The position numbers were made by a program, and so were the translations under genes. From Splendidivirga corallicola (GTDB lineage Bacteria; Bacteroidota; Bacteroidia; Cytophagales; Cyclobacteriaceae), in assembly GCA_030442035.1 (NCBI GenBank), contig JAUJEA010000003.1:682001-746000 (forward strand): a DNA stretch of 64,000 nucleotides, read 5' to 3'. Within the stretch, counting starts at the first letter, position 1, and each line of letters opens with the position of its first letter. This document shows, in pieces, positions 46,533 through 56,462 of the stretch. The notes beneath the pieces were generated by a model that saw only the letters and a program-made list of their open reading frames with translations, was not told the DNA's origin and made no database searches.

Positions 46533-48329
46533 ATGGAAACGGCCGAAAAAAAAGATGCAATCAAAGGAGGAGAGTTTCTCATCCGGGAAACAGAGGCGGC
46601 AAATGTGTTCATTCCTGAGGAATTTTCAGAGGAACAAAAAATGATGGCCCAGGCCACTCAGGATTTTATTGATCATGAAATAAAACCAGTTGCTGAAAGA
46701 CTGGAAAAAGGTGAATATGATTTAGGGGGGGACTTATTGAAAAAAGCCGGTGAACTTGGTCTGCTGGGCATTTCAATTCCCGAAGAATATGGTGGATTAG
46801 GTATGAACTTCAATACGTCGTTATTGATCGCGGATATTCTTGGTTCTGCAGGATCATTCTCTACTACCTATGGTGCACATACCGGAATAGGTACACTTCC
46901 TATTTTGTATTATGGAACTGAAGAGCAGAAACAAAAATACCTGCCGAAACTAGCTTCCGGCGAATGGATAGGTTGTTATTGTTTAACTGAACCGGACGCA
47001 GGTTCTGATGCCAATTCGGGAAAAACAAAAGCTGTTCTGACCGATGATGGAAAATATTATTCCATCACCGGACAAAAAATGTGGATATCCAATGCTGGCT
47101 ATGCCGATCTTTTGATCGTTTTTGCAAAAATCGATGATGATGAAAAACTTTCAGCCTTTATTGTTGAACGCACAGCTGAAGGAATTACGATGAATGATGA
47201 AGAGCTGAAGCTAGGTATTAAAGGTTCTTCCACGCGACAGGTTTTTTTCAATGACTGCAAGATTCCCAAAGAAAATTTATTGTCAGAAAGAGAAAATGGG
47301 TTCAAGATCGCAGTAAATATTCTCAACATTGGGAGGATCAAGCTTGGTGCCGGGGGTATTGGTGGAATGAAAGAGGTAATTACTTTATCTACCAACTATG
47401 CCAATGAACGTAAACAATTCGGACAATCCATCTCCAATTTTGGTGCAATTAAGCAGAAGTTAGCCACCATGGCTACCAAAACATATGTTACTGAATCACT
47501 TAACTATAGAGCTGGTCAAAACATTGACGATAGAATTGATGCTTTGAAGGCCAAGGGTGTGGATGATAGTGAAGCTAAGTTAAGGGGTATTGCCCAATTT
47601 GCCATTGAATGTTCGATTAGCAAAGTACACGGTTCAGAGGTACTCTCCTACATAGTTGATGAGGCGGTGCAGATATATGGTGGTATGGGTTTTTCGGAAG
47701 ATGCCCCAATGGCCAGAGCTTATAGAGATGCCCGGATCACACGTATTTATGAAGGCACCAATGAGATCAACCGGATGTTGATGATCGACATGATACTAAA
47801 AAGGGCGATGAAGGGTGAGCTTGACCTGATGAAGCCAGCAGAGGAAGTGGCAAATGAGTTAACCAGTATTCCCGATTTTAGTGTTCCGGACGACACCAAG
47901 CTCTTTGATGCCGAAAAAAGAGTGCTCAGAAATCTTAAGAAAGCAGGCTTGATGGTAGCCGGTGGCGCTGTAAGAAAATTGATGATGAAAATCAGTGATG
48001 AACAGGAGATCCTGATGAATATGGCTGATATGCTCACGGAAATATACGCAGCGGAATCCACTATACTAAGGACAGAGAAACTGGTTGGCCTGTGGGGGGA
48101 AGAAGCATGTCAGACTCAAATTGATATGTCCGTCATTAACCTTCACCATGCCGTAAATGTGATCAATAATGCTGGAAAAGAAGCTATATATGCATTTGCT
48201 GAGGGAGATGAGTTAAGAGTGATGTTGCTTGGCCTTAAGCGCTTCACTAAGATTGATCCTTTTAATCTAAAGGAGGCCAGAAGAAGGGTGGCTGACAAAT
48301 TGATTGAAAACAACGGATACGCCTTCTAG
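46533..48329 (+). CDS. fadE: Acyl-CoA dehydrogenase
   Basis: This FAD enzyme carries out the first oxidation of beta-oxidation. The 598-residue product is the longer FadE type with a C-terminal helical extension (about 430-598). Signatures: CYCLTEPDAGSDANSGKTKA, GQKMWISNAGYADLL, and RITRIYEGTNEINRML with the catalytic Glu. It completes the fadN-fadA-fadE set; electron-transfer flavoprotein genes are not in the window. A strong terminator follows. Confidence 0.94.
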   Translation: METAEKKDAIKGGEFLIRETEAANVFIPEEFSEEQKMMAQATQDFIDHEIKPVAERLEKGEYDLGGDLLKKAGELGLLGISIPEEYGGLGMNFNTSLLIADILGSAGSFSTTYGAHTGIGTLPILYYGTEEQKQKYLPKLASGEWIGCYCLTEPDAGSDANSGKTKAVLTDDGKYYSITGQKMWISNAGYADLLIVFAKIDDDEKLSAFIVERTAEGITMNDEELKLGIKGSSTRQVFFNDCKIPKENLLSERENGFKIAVNILNIGRIKLGAGGIGGMKEVITLSTNYANERKQFGQSISNFGAIKQKLATMATKTYVTESLNYRAGQNIDDRIDALKAKGVDDSEAKLRGIAQFAIECSISKVHGSEVLSYIVDEAVQIYGGMGFSEDAPMARAYRDARITRIYEGTNEINRMLMIDMILKRAMKGELDLMKPAEEVANELTSIPDFSVPDDTKLFDAEKRVLRNLKKAGLMVAGGAVRKLMMKISDEQEILMNMADMLTEIYAAESTILRTEKLVGLWGEEACQTQIDMSVINLHHAVNVINNAGKEAIYAFAEGDELRVMLLGLKRFTKIDPFNLKEARRRVADKLIENNGYAF

Positions 48330-48354
48330 GCTACATCTAATAAATACCATATAA

Positions 48355-48384
48355 AACCTTCTTTCTGCTAAAGAAGGTTTTTTT
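48355..48384. terminator. Intrinsic terminator after fadE
   Basis: Perfect 10-bp stem AACCTTCTTT (48355-48364) with AAAGAAGGTT (48370-48379), 5-nt loop and a T run. It ends the fad cluster and can also serve the convergent TerB-like gene. Confidence 0.88.
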
Positions 48385-48385
48385 G

Positions 48386-48820
48386 TTACTTCTCTGCTAA
48401 CAAATATTTTTGGTGATCCTCTTTGAAAGCCGTCCAATCTTCTCTGGAAACCTCACCTGCTCTTTGCATTTCCATAATATCATCAATAACTGACTTAGCG
48501 AATCCAAAACTTTCAGTTATATGCTCACAGACGGTCATTTCATTTTTGTTTACAACGCCATCGGCCAGTATCAGACTTACCAAATCAAACAGCTGATCCA
48601 AACGGTTTTGAACATCTGAGGGAATGTTCAGGGAAAGCTTCTCCGGATTATCGATGATCTTTTCGATTTGCCATTCCTTCAACCCATAGTTTTTACCAAT
48701 TTTAAGTAGTAGTTCCTTTTCGCTTTCATGCAGATGGCCATCTGCATATGCCATCGCCACTAGGTTGCCCAGGTGTTGTTTCTTGTACTTTAAATATTGA
48801 TGTTCAAAAAATCCTACCAT
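48386..48820 (-). CDS. TerB-like helical protein
   Basis: The 144-residue soluble protein has two repeats of the TerB/DjlA-N type: LVAMAYADGHLHESEKELL and LVSLILADGVVNKNEMTV. Each carries an ADG...E acidic metal-binding motif. TerB domains occur in tellurite-resistance and stress-signalling systems; no other ter gene is present, so tellurite resistance should not be assumed. It is monocistronic and convergent with fadE. Confidence 0.75.
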   Translation of the reverse strand: MVGFFEHQYLKYKKQHLGNLVAMAYADGHLHESEKELLLKIGKNYGLKEWQIEKIIDNPEKLSLNIPSDVQNRLDQLFDLVSLILADGVVNKNEMTVCEHITESFGFAKSVIDDIMEMQRAGEVSREDWTAFKEDHQKYLLAEK

Positions 48821-49113
48821 TTCAATTAGTTTTAATTAATAAATATCGTCTTTTACTTGCTTGAACACAAAAAAATGTTGAATAAATCTTATTTTTTGAT
48901 ATCTCAGCGACATTTAATCACTCATTTTACCCAGCCTAATCCATTCATTGGAAAATGCTTTCAGTTATTTTAAAAAATAACTTACCTGAGTTACATTCTT
49001 TTTTTAAACATTCGGAACTTATTCACGTAGTTAATAGCTTTAGCAGATAATTAATAAAGCATATAACCCACAAGACGCACAACCTTTAAATTAATTAGTT
49101 ACGAGCAGGTTTT

Positions 49114-50595
49114 ATGAAAGGGTATCGAATATTTTTCAAACACTTCCTGGGAAACAGTCCGGCGTGGTACAAACAATTGATCATCTTATTTTTACTTTTA
49201 AACCCCTTGCTTTATTATATTGCCGGGCCTACAATCACGGGTTGGATGGTTTTATTCGAATTCATCCTAACCTTAGTGATGGCACTTAAATGCTACCCTC
49301 TTTTGCCCGGTGGACTAATCACAATAGAGATTGTTTTTATGGGTATGGTTGGTCCTGAGGAGGTATACCATGAGATCCAAAACAATTTGCAGGTGATAAT
49401 GCTACTATTATTCATGGTGGCAGGCATTCATTTCATGAAAGATCTCCTTACCTATATTTTTACCAAGATCCTCGTAGGCATCAAATCCAAAATGCTGTTG
49501 TCTCTCACTTTTTGTTTTTTGGGAGCCATACTCTCCGCCTGGTTGGATGCACTTACTGTAACTGCTGTAATGATCACAGTGGTGACTACTTTTTATAGGA
49601 TCTATAATGCCACCAGTATTGAGGAACGGGTTCCGGGAGACAAGTCCGATGGAGAAAAACATGCCATAGCCCGAGAAGACCTTCAAAATTTTGATGGTTT
49701 CCTTAGAAACCTGCTTATGCATGGACTTGTTGGTACAGCACTGGGAGGAGTTTCGACCATGGTGGGGGAGCCGCAAAACTTGTTGATAGCTTCAACAATG
49801 AATTGGACTTTCGGTGAATTTTACATCAACATGGCCCACATCACGATACCTGTGGTTTTCTTTGGTTTTTTCACCTGTATATATATCGAACTTCACAAAG
49901 TAGGTGACTACGGTTATAAGCTACCAAAACAGGTGCGGGTTATTTTAGAAAACAGCGCCAAAGAAACGGAGCAACACATGACCGGAACCAAAAAATGGTA
50001 CCTCTTGTCTCAAGCGGCTTGTGCCGTATGGTTGATTGTAGCATTGGCCCTTCACCTGGCTGAAGTCGGATTAATAGGACTTTCCATTATCGTCCTATTA
50101 GCCACGGTGATGGGAAAAACCAATGAGCACACCATCGGAAATGCATTCCAGGAAGGAACACCCTTCGTCTCTTTGCTCATAACTTTTTTTGTGGTGGTTG
50201 CCATGATCGAACATAATCACTTATTCGAACCTGTTCTGGAACATGCGATGACCTTTGATGGAATAAGTCAAACCTATTTCTTTTTTATGGCTTCTGCCTT
50301 GTTATCGATTATAAGCGATAATGTGTTTGTCGCTACTATTTACATGAAACAGGCAGCTGAGTTGCTGGCCGGAGATCCTGAACAATTAAGAAATGTAGCT
50401 GTAGCCATTAATGTTGGTACCAATATCCCATCGATTGCTACACCTAATGGTCAGGCAGCTTTTCTATTTTTACTCACGAATAACATTGCAGGACGGATAC
50501 AACTTTCCTACTTTAAAATGATCAAAATGGCTTTTCCTTATTTGGTTGTTTTACTGATGGTCACCTTAATATTTTTGGGTATCGATTGGTTTTAG
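49114..50595 (+). CDS. nhaB: Na+/H+ antiporter NhaB
   Basis: NhaB expels Na+ in exchange for protons across the inner membrane. The 493-residue polytopic protein starts with NFLGxSPxWYK-like FLGNSPAWYKQLIILFLLLNP. It continues with FEFILTLVMALKCYPLLPGGL, SKMLLSLTFCFLGAILSAWLDALTV and SIISDNVFVATIYMK, and the C-terminus has NVGTNIPSIATPNGQAAFLF. These match NhaB closely along the whole length. It suits a Na+-rich (marine) habitat. It stands alone, with a 290-bp AT-rich region upstream. Confidence 0.95.
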   Translation: MKGYRIFFKHFLGNSPAWYKQLIILFLLLNPLLYYIAGPTITGWMVLFEFILTLVMALKCYPLLPGGLITIEIVFMGMVGPEEVYHEIQNNLQVIMLLLFMVAGIHFMKDLLTYIFTKILVGIKSKMLLSLTFCFLGAILSAWLDALTVTAVMITVVTTFYRIYNATSIEERVPGDKSDGEKHAIAREDLQNFDGFLRNLLMHGLVGTALGGVSTMVGEPQNLLIASTMNWTFGEFYINMAHITIPVVFFGFFTCIYIELHKVGDYGYKLPKQVRVILENSAKETEQHMTGTKKWYLLSQAACAVWLIVALALHLAEVGLIGLSIIVLLATVMGKTNEHTIGNAFQEGTPFVSLLITFFVVVAMIEHNHLFEPVLEHAMTFDGISQTYFFFMASALLSIISDNVFVATIYMKQAAELLAGDPEQLRNVAVAINVGTNIPSIATPNGQAAFLFLLTNNIAGRIQLSYFKMIKMAFPYLVVLLMVTLIFLGIDWF

Positions 50596-50631
50596 TTCCA
50601 TTGATCATTAACCTCTGAGCTTTTTCCGTGA

Positions 50632-52449
50632 TCATATTCCCACGGATGCCTCCATTCGAATGTTGAGGCTTATGATTTCTTGCTCAAATGCGTTAAGTTG
50701 ATGGTAAATCTTTTCCTTACTTTTTTCAGATTCTTCTAACAGCCCCGAAAATAGATCTTTATAATATTGAATTCCGTTCAATAGATTTTCCTTGAAACTA
50801 TTTAAGTAATCCAGCCGCTTTCTGCTGATGTTTTCGAGCGTTTCGTTTAAATCGTTTTTCAAATGATGAACATACATGGAAAGTTCCTTGACAAACATAT
50901 TTGGCCTGTGCTCTGAAGTAAGCGATGGCCCTTTTCCGTATATGTGATCAACCATTTCTTTAAGTGATACGACCTTTGAAAAATAGGCCATGTTTGGCCC
51001 CGGACAAACTGAGACCCCATTTCCCTCCTGCCTGGTATCGAGATCATTGACCAATAAGGCAGCTGTACCAAGACCCACACAAATACATGATTTTTCAATC
51101 ACTTTATCAATGGCTTTTACCTCCTCGTCTATTGGCAGATCCTTACCTTTTATCTCTTTGATTTTTAAGTATTGGTATTCTCTCGAAGCAAGGCACATAG
51201 CTTTGTCAGAGAATTCCGTATTAATGGCAACGTATTTTTTTGGGCATGAACTACCCGGTCGATTTTTATTGATCAGATCCAGCTTTTCCTCGTCTTTGGT
51301 ATTCCCTTTAACTGTATTGAAAGGAACACCCAATGGCGAAATATTGCTTAGATAAAGGTCTTTTTCTTTGGCTTTAGCCAAAAGTGATAACGTAGTATTA
51401 TCAACATTAACAGCTTCCGGCACCAGCAGAAAGGGGGTTCCCCAGCCTGTTGAATCTATTTTATAATATTTCAGTAGAAAATCATGCTCCGAAGCTTCTC
51501 CGATTCCACCTTGAGCACTTATCGTTAGGGATGGAGCGAAAGAGGCTTCTATACCTTTTTCCAAAAGGCCTGCCTTGTATACTTCAAAAGTTGATTGAAC
51601 CAATTCTTCTCTTTTGAGCTTGAATTCTTCCAATATCGGACCTAAAAGAAAGCCATTGGTAGCAAAAGCATGTCCGCCACAGTTCAGTCCCGACTCAATT
51701 CTATATTCTGAGACCCATAAACCTTTTTTTGCAAGGAACCTTGCCTGTATCATAGCCGATCGAAAATCACTTACTTTAAGCACAATCCTCTTTTTAAAGT
51801 TACCATTTTCATCCGGAAAGAAATCCTCAAACTGTTCGATGTATGTGTATAACCTGGGATTCATACCAGCGGAAAAAACAATAGAAGAATTTAACTTGCT
51901 GTTTGCATATCCTCTTAAAGCTGATTGAGCATCATTAAATTCCACTGGCAATTTTTCATTTTTATTCCTGTAATTAGCCTTGTCAAGCTTTGTCATAATG
52001 TTCACATCAATCGAACCACATGACAATTTCTTCATCAGTTTCTCTTGTTTTCCATATCTTTCCTCCTTTCGTGAGCTTTGTAATATATTCAAGTATTCCT
52101 TTTTCAACGGAGATGAGTCAGGAAGTAAATCAAAATATTTTTCGAGCTGACTTCCCCCGCCAGGTTCTGAATTTTTGAGTTTTTCAAAATTCTGATTGAC
52201 CAGTTCATTAATTAGATTCAGATATGCCGTAATTCTTTTCGCTCTGAAATCTTCCTGTTTGTCATCTATCGGCTCAAAAACTCGGTTATATTTCCTGCAA
52301 TAATGTCCTCTCATTTTTTCCATGAGTATATCGTCCACGAGCGAAATAACCGATGAGATTCCAAAATGAGCTACCTTAAGAGGAGTATCTATTGTAAATC
52401 CCGTTCCCATGACCGGAATATGGAAATTATGTACATTATTATTGACCAT
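50632..52449 (-). CDS. Large protein with nitronate monooxygenase-like TIM-barrel features
   Basis: The 605-residue soluble protein belongs to no family I can name with confidence. Several motifs follow the order of nitronate monooxygenase/PfaD flavoenzymes: an N-terminal HIPVMGTGFTIDTPLKVAHF, SGLNCGGHAFATNGF (about residue 256), SAQGGIGEASE (about 313), and WGTPFLLVPEAVNVD, equivalent to the GTRFL..EA segment. Cys-containing segments SCICVGLGTAA and VSVCPGPNMA (about 455-490) could bind a metal or Fe-S cluster. A helical tail ends it. It is monocistronic. An FMN-dependent oxidoreductase is the best guess. Confidence 0.5.
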   Translation of the reverse strand: MVNNNVHNFHIPVMGTGFTIDTPLKVAHFGISSVISLVDDILMEKMRGHYCRKYNRVFEPIDDKQEDFRAKRITAYLNLINELVNQNFEKLKNSEPGGGSQLEKYFDLLPDSSPLKKEYLNILQSSRKEERYGKQEKLMKKLSCGSIDVNIMTKLDKANYRNKNEKLPVEFNDAQSALRGYANSKLNSSIVFSAGMNPRLYTYIEQFEDFFPDENGNFKKRIVLKVSDFRSAMIQARFLAKKGLWVSEYRIESGLNCGGHAFATNGFLLGPILEEFKLKREELVQSTFEVYKAGLLEKGIEASFAPSLTISAQGGIGEASEHDFLLKYYKIDSTGWGTPFLLVPEAVNVDNTTLSLLAKAKEKDLYLSNISPLGVPFNTVKGNTKDEEKLDLINKNRPGSSCPKKYVAINTEFSDKAMCLASREYQYLKIKEIKGKDLPIDEEVKAIDKVIEKSCICVGLGTAALLVNDLDTRQEGNGVSVCPGPNMAYFSKVVSLKEMVDHIYGKGPSLTSEHRPNMFVKELSMYVHHLKNDLNETLENISRKRLDYLNSFKENLLNGIQYYKDLFSGLLEESEKSKEKIYHQLNAFEQEIISLNIRMEASVGI

Positions 52450-52623
52450 GATAAGCTGTTAAGGTGATTAATATATTGGAACGACAAAGGAAGAATTGAA
52501 TGCATTGACAAACTATGATGCTGATCATGTATTAAAGATTGCTATCATAGTTGAAAACCTTGCGGGAAAATCAAAACCTCGGGAGAGAGGAATGTACCAG
52601 GAAAAGAGCCTTGAGGGAATACT

Positions 52624-54189
52624 TTAATCCAGATTCTTGTTATAATAGGCCCCTTTGTTCTCTGTTCTTGCTATGGATTGCTTAACAATGAGATAACCAA
52701 TGGTGATGAGATTTCTTAATTCACACAATTGTGGAGAAACTTTTGTGGTGTCATAGAGCTCTTCAGTTTCCTTGTAGAGCAAGTGTAATCTCTTTAAAGC
52801 CCGGTTAAGTCTCTTGTCAGAACGTACAATACCAACATAGTCTCGCATGACGGCTTGCAACTCCATTCGGTTGTGAGTAATCAGTACCAATTCATCCGGT
52901 TCAGTAGTGCCTTCTTCATTCCATTCGGGAATTTCCCCCGGAGGAACAATGTCCACAATATCTTTGATCACTTTTTTGTAAGAACGTTCTGCATAGACAA
53001 GTGCTTCTAACAAAGAATTGGAAGCCAAACGATTGGCACCATGTAAACCCGTGTGAGAACATTCTCCACAAGCAAAAAGATTTTTGATAGAAGTTTGTCC
53101 GTGTTCATTAACACTAATGCCCCCACACAAATAATGAGAAGCAGGTACTACAGGAATAAGCTCTTTGCTTATGTCAATACCAATGCCTTGGCACTTTTTG
53201 TAAATATTAGGAAAGTGCTGTTTAAAAAGTTCAATATCCAAATGCGTGCAATCCAGGCATACATAATCATCCCCTGAATTTTTGAGTTCATTATCTATGG
53301 CCTTTGAAACGATGTCTCTTGAAGCCAATTCCTTTCGTTCATCATATTTGTGCATGAACGCTTTGCCTTTTCTTGTTTTTAGTTTTGCACCAAAACCTCG
53401 CACAGCCTCGGAAATCAGAAAAGAAGGGGAAACGCCACCAGGTTCATAAAGCGCAGTTGGATGGAATTGTATAAATTCCATGTCCTTAATTTTAGCCTTG
53501 GCACGATAGGCCATGGCAATGCCATCGCCGGTAGCTATCAAAGGATTGGTAGTATGGCCATAAACCTGTCCTGTACCTCCCGAAGCAAGCATCGTGATGT
53601 TGGCTGTGTACTTCTCAATTTTTCCGGTTTTTTGATTGAGTACATAGGCACCATAACACGTCAGGTCCGGATTGGGCTCCGTGACCTTTTTTTTGATCTG
53701 ATGTTCTGTAATCAGGTCAATGGCGAAATGGTGGGAGTATATTTCTATGTTCGATGTGGTGTAAATTTTATGGAGTAGCGCCCTTTCTATTTCATATCCT
53801 GTTATATCCTTATGATGAACAATACGATTTTCAGAATGCCCTCCTTCTTTTCCAAGATCAAAACCCCCTGAATAATTTACATCGAACCTTGCACCGATTT
53901 CGATGATCTCTTTCAAACGTTCCGGCCCTTCTTTGATGACCATATTGACCACCTCCAGATCACAGAGACCGTCTCCAGCCCTTAATGTGTCCTCCACATG
54001 TTTATCAAATGAATCATTTTCATTTAATACTACCGCAATACCACCTTGTGCATATTTTGTGTTTGATTCACTTTCGTCAGCTTTGGTGATGATCGTGACT
54101 TTTTTGTCCGGACAGGCCTGGGCTACCTTTACGGCAAAAGTCAATCCTGCTATGCCGGAACCAATAATAAGGAAATCTGAATTTGGCAT
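52624..54189 (-). CDS. nadB: L-aspartate oxidase
   Basis: NadB oxidises L-aspartate to iminoaspartate, the first step of de novo NAD synthesis. The 521-residue flavoprotein shows IIGSGIAGLTFAVKVA, SNTKYAQGGIAVVLN, GGHSENRIVHHKDITG, FIQFHPTALYEPGG and FACGECSHTGLHGANRLASNS. The C-terminal helical domain is present. It lies 6 bp downstream of nadA, so the two steps to quinolinate are co-expressed; nadC is not in the window. Confidence 0.97.
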   Translation of the reverse strand: MPNSDFLIIGSGIAGLTFAVKVAQACPDKKVTIITKADESESNTKYAQGGIAVVLNENDSFDKHVEDTLRAGDGLCDLEVVNMVIKEGPERLKEIIEIGARFDVNYSGGFDLGKEGGHSENRIVHHKDITGYEIERALLHKIYTTSNIEIYSHHFAIDLITEHQIKKKVTEPNPDLTCYGAYVLNQKTGKIEKYTANITMLASGGTGQVYGHTTNPLIATGDGIAMAYRAKAKIKDMEFIQFHPTALYEPGGVSPSFLISEAVRGFGAKLKTRKGKAFMHKYDERKELASRDIVSKAIDNELKNSGDDYVCLDCTHLDIELFKQHFPNIYKKCQGIGIDISKELIPVVPASHYLCGGISVNEHGQTSIKNLFACGECSHTGLHGANRLASNSLLEALVYAERSYKKVIKDIVDIVPPGEIPEWNEEGTTEPDELVLITHNRMELQAVMRDYVGIVRSDKRLNRALKRLHLLYKETEELYDTTKVSPQLCELRNLITIGYLIVKQSIARTENKGAYYNKNLD

Positions 54190-54195
54190 TTCAGA

Positions 54196-55176
54196 TTACT
54201 TAGAAATTTCAAGCATTCGTTCGATAGGTAGAAGAGCTCTTTCACGTATAGTCCGGGGAACATCTATTTCAGGCCTTTCGTGTTTAATACATAAATAGAG
54301 TTTTCTTAAGGTATTTACTTTCATGTAACCACATTCACTGCAGGCACATGTATTATCTTCATGAGAAGGTGCTGGGATCAGTTTTACATCTGGTACATCC
54401 TTTTGCATCTGATGCAAGATACCCGCTTCAGTGGCAACGATAAACTCTTTTTCCGGATATTTCTTTACATAATTGATCATGCCCGAAGTAGAACCAATGT
54501 AATTAGCAGTTTGCAGAATGTGTTCTTCAGATTCGGGATGCGCAATGATTTCGGCCTCAGGATGGCTTTTATGTATTTCTATTAATTTATCAATGGAGAA
54601 GGCCTCATGAACCACACAAGCACCATCCCAAAGCAGCATTTCTCTGCCCGTTTGCTTCATCACATATTTGCCTAAATTCTTGTCCGGCGCAAAGATGATA
54701 GGTCTATCCTTTGGAATAGAATTAACTATCTTAAGTGCGTTGGAGGAGGTACAAACAATATCACTTAGCGCCTTTATTTCAGCTGAACAATTGATGTAAG
54801 TGACTACCACATGGTCCGGATGGGCCTTCACAAATTCTCCAAAGCTTTCAGGAGGACAAGAGGAAGCCAGAGAGCAACCAGCATCAAGATCAGGAAGGAT
54901 GACTTTTTTATTTGGATTGAGGATCTTGGCAGTCTCAGCCATGAAGTGAACACCGGCGAAGACAATCATATCAGCTTCCGTTTTAGCGGCCTGTTGTGAG
55001 AGTCCAAGACTGTCGCCAACATAATCTGCTACATCCTGAATTTCAGGTTCCTGGTAATAATGGGCCAGGATCACCGCATTTTTCTCTTTTCTTAACTGAT
55101 CGATTTCCTGCATTAAAGCTACTTTGCCAGCTTCATCCAATTTCACTTCTTCTTGAATAGATTCCAATTTATCCAT
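54196..55176 (-). CDS. nadA: Quinolinate synthase A
   Basis: NadA condenses iminoaspartate with dihydroxyacetone phosphate to give quinolinate, using a [4Fe-4S] cluster. The 326-residue product has the cluster-ligand Cys residues C101 (LDAGCSLA), C187 (WDGACVVHE) and C282 ([12 protein letters not shown]). It also has [20 protein letters not shown] at the N-terminus. It is the first gene of nadAB. Confidence 0.97.
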   Translation of the reverse strand: MDKLESIQEEVKLDEAGKVALMQEIDQLRKEKNAVILAHYYQEPEIQDVADYVGDSLGLSQQAAKTEADMIVFAGVHFMAETAKILNPNKKVILPDLDAGCSLASSCPPESFGEFVKAHPDHVVVTYINCSAEIKALSDIVCTSSNALKIVNSIPKDRPIIFAPDKNLGKYVMKQTGREMLLWDGACVVHEAFSIDKLIEIHKSHPEAEIIAHPESEEHILQTANYIGSTSGMINYVKKYPEKEFIVATEAGILHQMQKDVPDVKLIPAPSHEDNTCACSECGYMKVNTLRKLYLCIKHERPEIDVPRTIRERALLPIERMLEISK

Positions 55177-55362
55177 GTTAGTTCATCTTAGCTAAGATAC
55201 CACTTGATATTCTTATATCAACTAAATCAAAGATCAATAAAGTTCCGATTGTTCCCTTTGTGATTTATGTTATTCTCGTGGTGCCTGTTTTAGATCTTGT
55301 ATCTACAAAATTAAATCAAAAATTAGATTTTCAGTTATTTCCATCAAACGAAAAGCTTTGAC

Positions 55363-56274
55363 TCAATCATGTCTGCCACCTTTTAAGATTCTGAAAATAT
55401 GCAACAATGATGGAAAAAGTGCGTCCATCGTTTCTTTAGCTCCCTTCGTTGATCCGGGAAGCGCCAATATAAGCGTCTCTCCTTTGACTCCAGAGACACT
55501 TCTTGAGAGCATGGAATAGGGTGTTCTATCCCGCCCATAGCTTCTGGCAGCTTCGGCGATACCAGGTATCTCTCTATCGAGTAAAGGAAGAATAGCTTCC
55601 GGTGTTACATCTCTGGGAGAAAGACCCGTACCACCGGTACAAATAATCATATCTGTTTTTTGATCACAGTAGTGTTCCACCTTTTCTTGTATGATTTGTT
55701 TTTCATCCGGTATTACTATATGATCAGCGATTTTCACGGAACAATCCGTTAATTTTTTCGAAATAGCGGAGCCCGCTTTGTCTTCCTTTTTACCCGCTGA
55801 TATAGTATCTGAACAGACAATGACAGCCGCAGTCAAATCCTTTTTGTACTTATCTTTAAAGTCTGATTTTCCTCCTTTTTTGCTAATCAACCTGATATTA
55901 CGAATCTCTACACCTTTATCGATCGGTTTTAGCATATCGTACATGGTAAGTGCGACAATGCTCGCTCCATGCATAGCCTCTACTTCGACACCGGTTTTAT
56001 AAATCGTTTTTACTTCTATATTAATTTTAATTTCCAATCCATCCAACTCATAGTCGATACGGGTATATTCGATAGGTAAAGGATGGCAGTCAGGCAGTAG
56101 ATCGGGTGTTTTTTTTACGCCCAGTAACCCGGCGGCCTTTGCCATTTCAAACACATTACCCTTAGGAACAGCGTCATGCTTTATCGCTTCAATGGTTTCC
56201 TGTTTACTTACTTTAACAGTAGCTTCTGCGATGGCCTGCCTGAGTGTATTGGATTTATGCGTTATATCTACCAT
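55363..56274 (-). CDS. moaCB: Bifunctional MoaC-MoaB fusion, molybdenum cofactor biosynthesis
   Basis: The N-terminal half is MoaC, which makes cyclic pyranopterin monophosphate: AVPKGNVFEMAKAAGLLGVKKTPDLLPDCHPLP and VEVEAMHGASIVALTMYDMLK. The C-terminal half is MoaB/Mog, molybdopterin adenylyltransferase-like: AAVIVCSDTISAGKKEDKAG and CTGGTGLSPRDVTPEA. The start at 56274 (MVDITHK) is chosen over the longer frame to 56364, whose extra 30 residues look non-coding. No other moa gene is in the window. It is divergent from the Fnr-like regulator. Confidence 0.92.
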   Translation of the reverse strand: MVDITHKSNTLRQAIAEATVKVSKQETIEAIKHDAVPKGNVFEMAKAAGLLGVKKTPDLLPDCHPLPIEYTRIDYELDGLEIKINIEVKTIYKTGVEVEAMHGASIVALTMYDMLKPIDKGVEIRNIRLISKKGGKSDFKDKYKKDLTAAVIVCSDTISAGKKEDKAGSAISKKLTDCSVKIADHIVIPDEKQIIQEKVEHYCDQKTDMIICTGGTGLSPRDVTPEAILPLLDREIPGIAEAARSYGRDRTPYSMLSRSVSGVKGETLILALPGSTKGAKETMDALFPSLLHIFRILKGGRHD

Positions 56275-56376
56275 GTTCTGTTCGTTAATAAAGCCTGGGC
56301 TTAAAAATAAATATCTCGAAGTAAAAGTAAAACTAAATGAACTTCGCAATATGATGCAGATCAATTAATGGCATGA

Positions 56377-56399
56377 CACAAATCATCTTTTGTGATGAT
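56377..56399. promoter_or_regulatory. Inverted repeat between moaCB and the Fnr-like gene, possible Crp/Fnr operator
   Basis: Overlapping dyads: CACAAA (56377-56382) with TTTGTG (56389-56394), and ATCATC (56382-56387) with GATGAT (56394-56399). The 188-bp divergent gap is a natural place for autoregulation. It is only loosely like the CRP consensus TGTGA-N6-TCACA. Confidence 0.4.
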
Positions 56400-56462
56400 A
56401 TATGTAAAAGGTTTTAGTCAGGATAATTTTCAACTTAGCTTGAAGATTCAAACAGGTTTAAA

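Noticed and set aside
56275-56364. 30-residue N-terminal extension of MoaC-MoaB
   Set aside because: The extension has no MoaC similarity, while MVDITHK is a normal MoaC start. The shorter form also leaves a promoter region.
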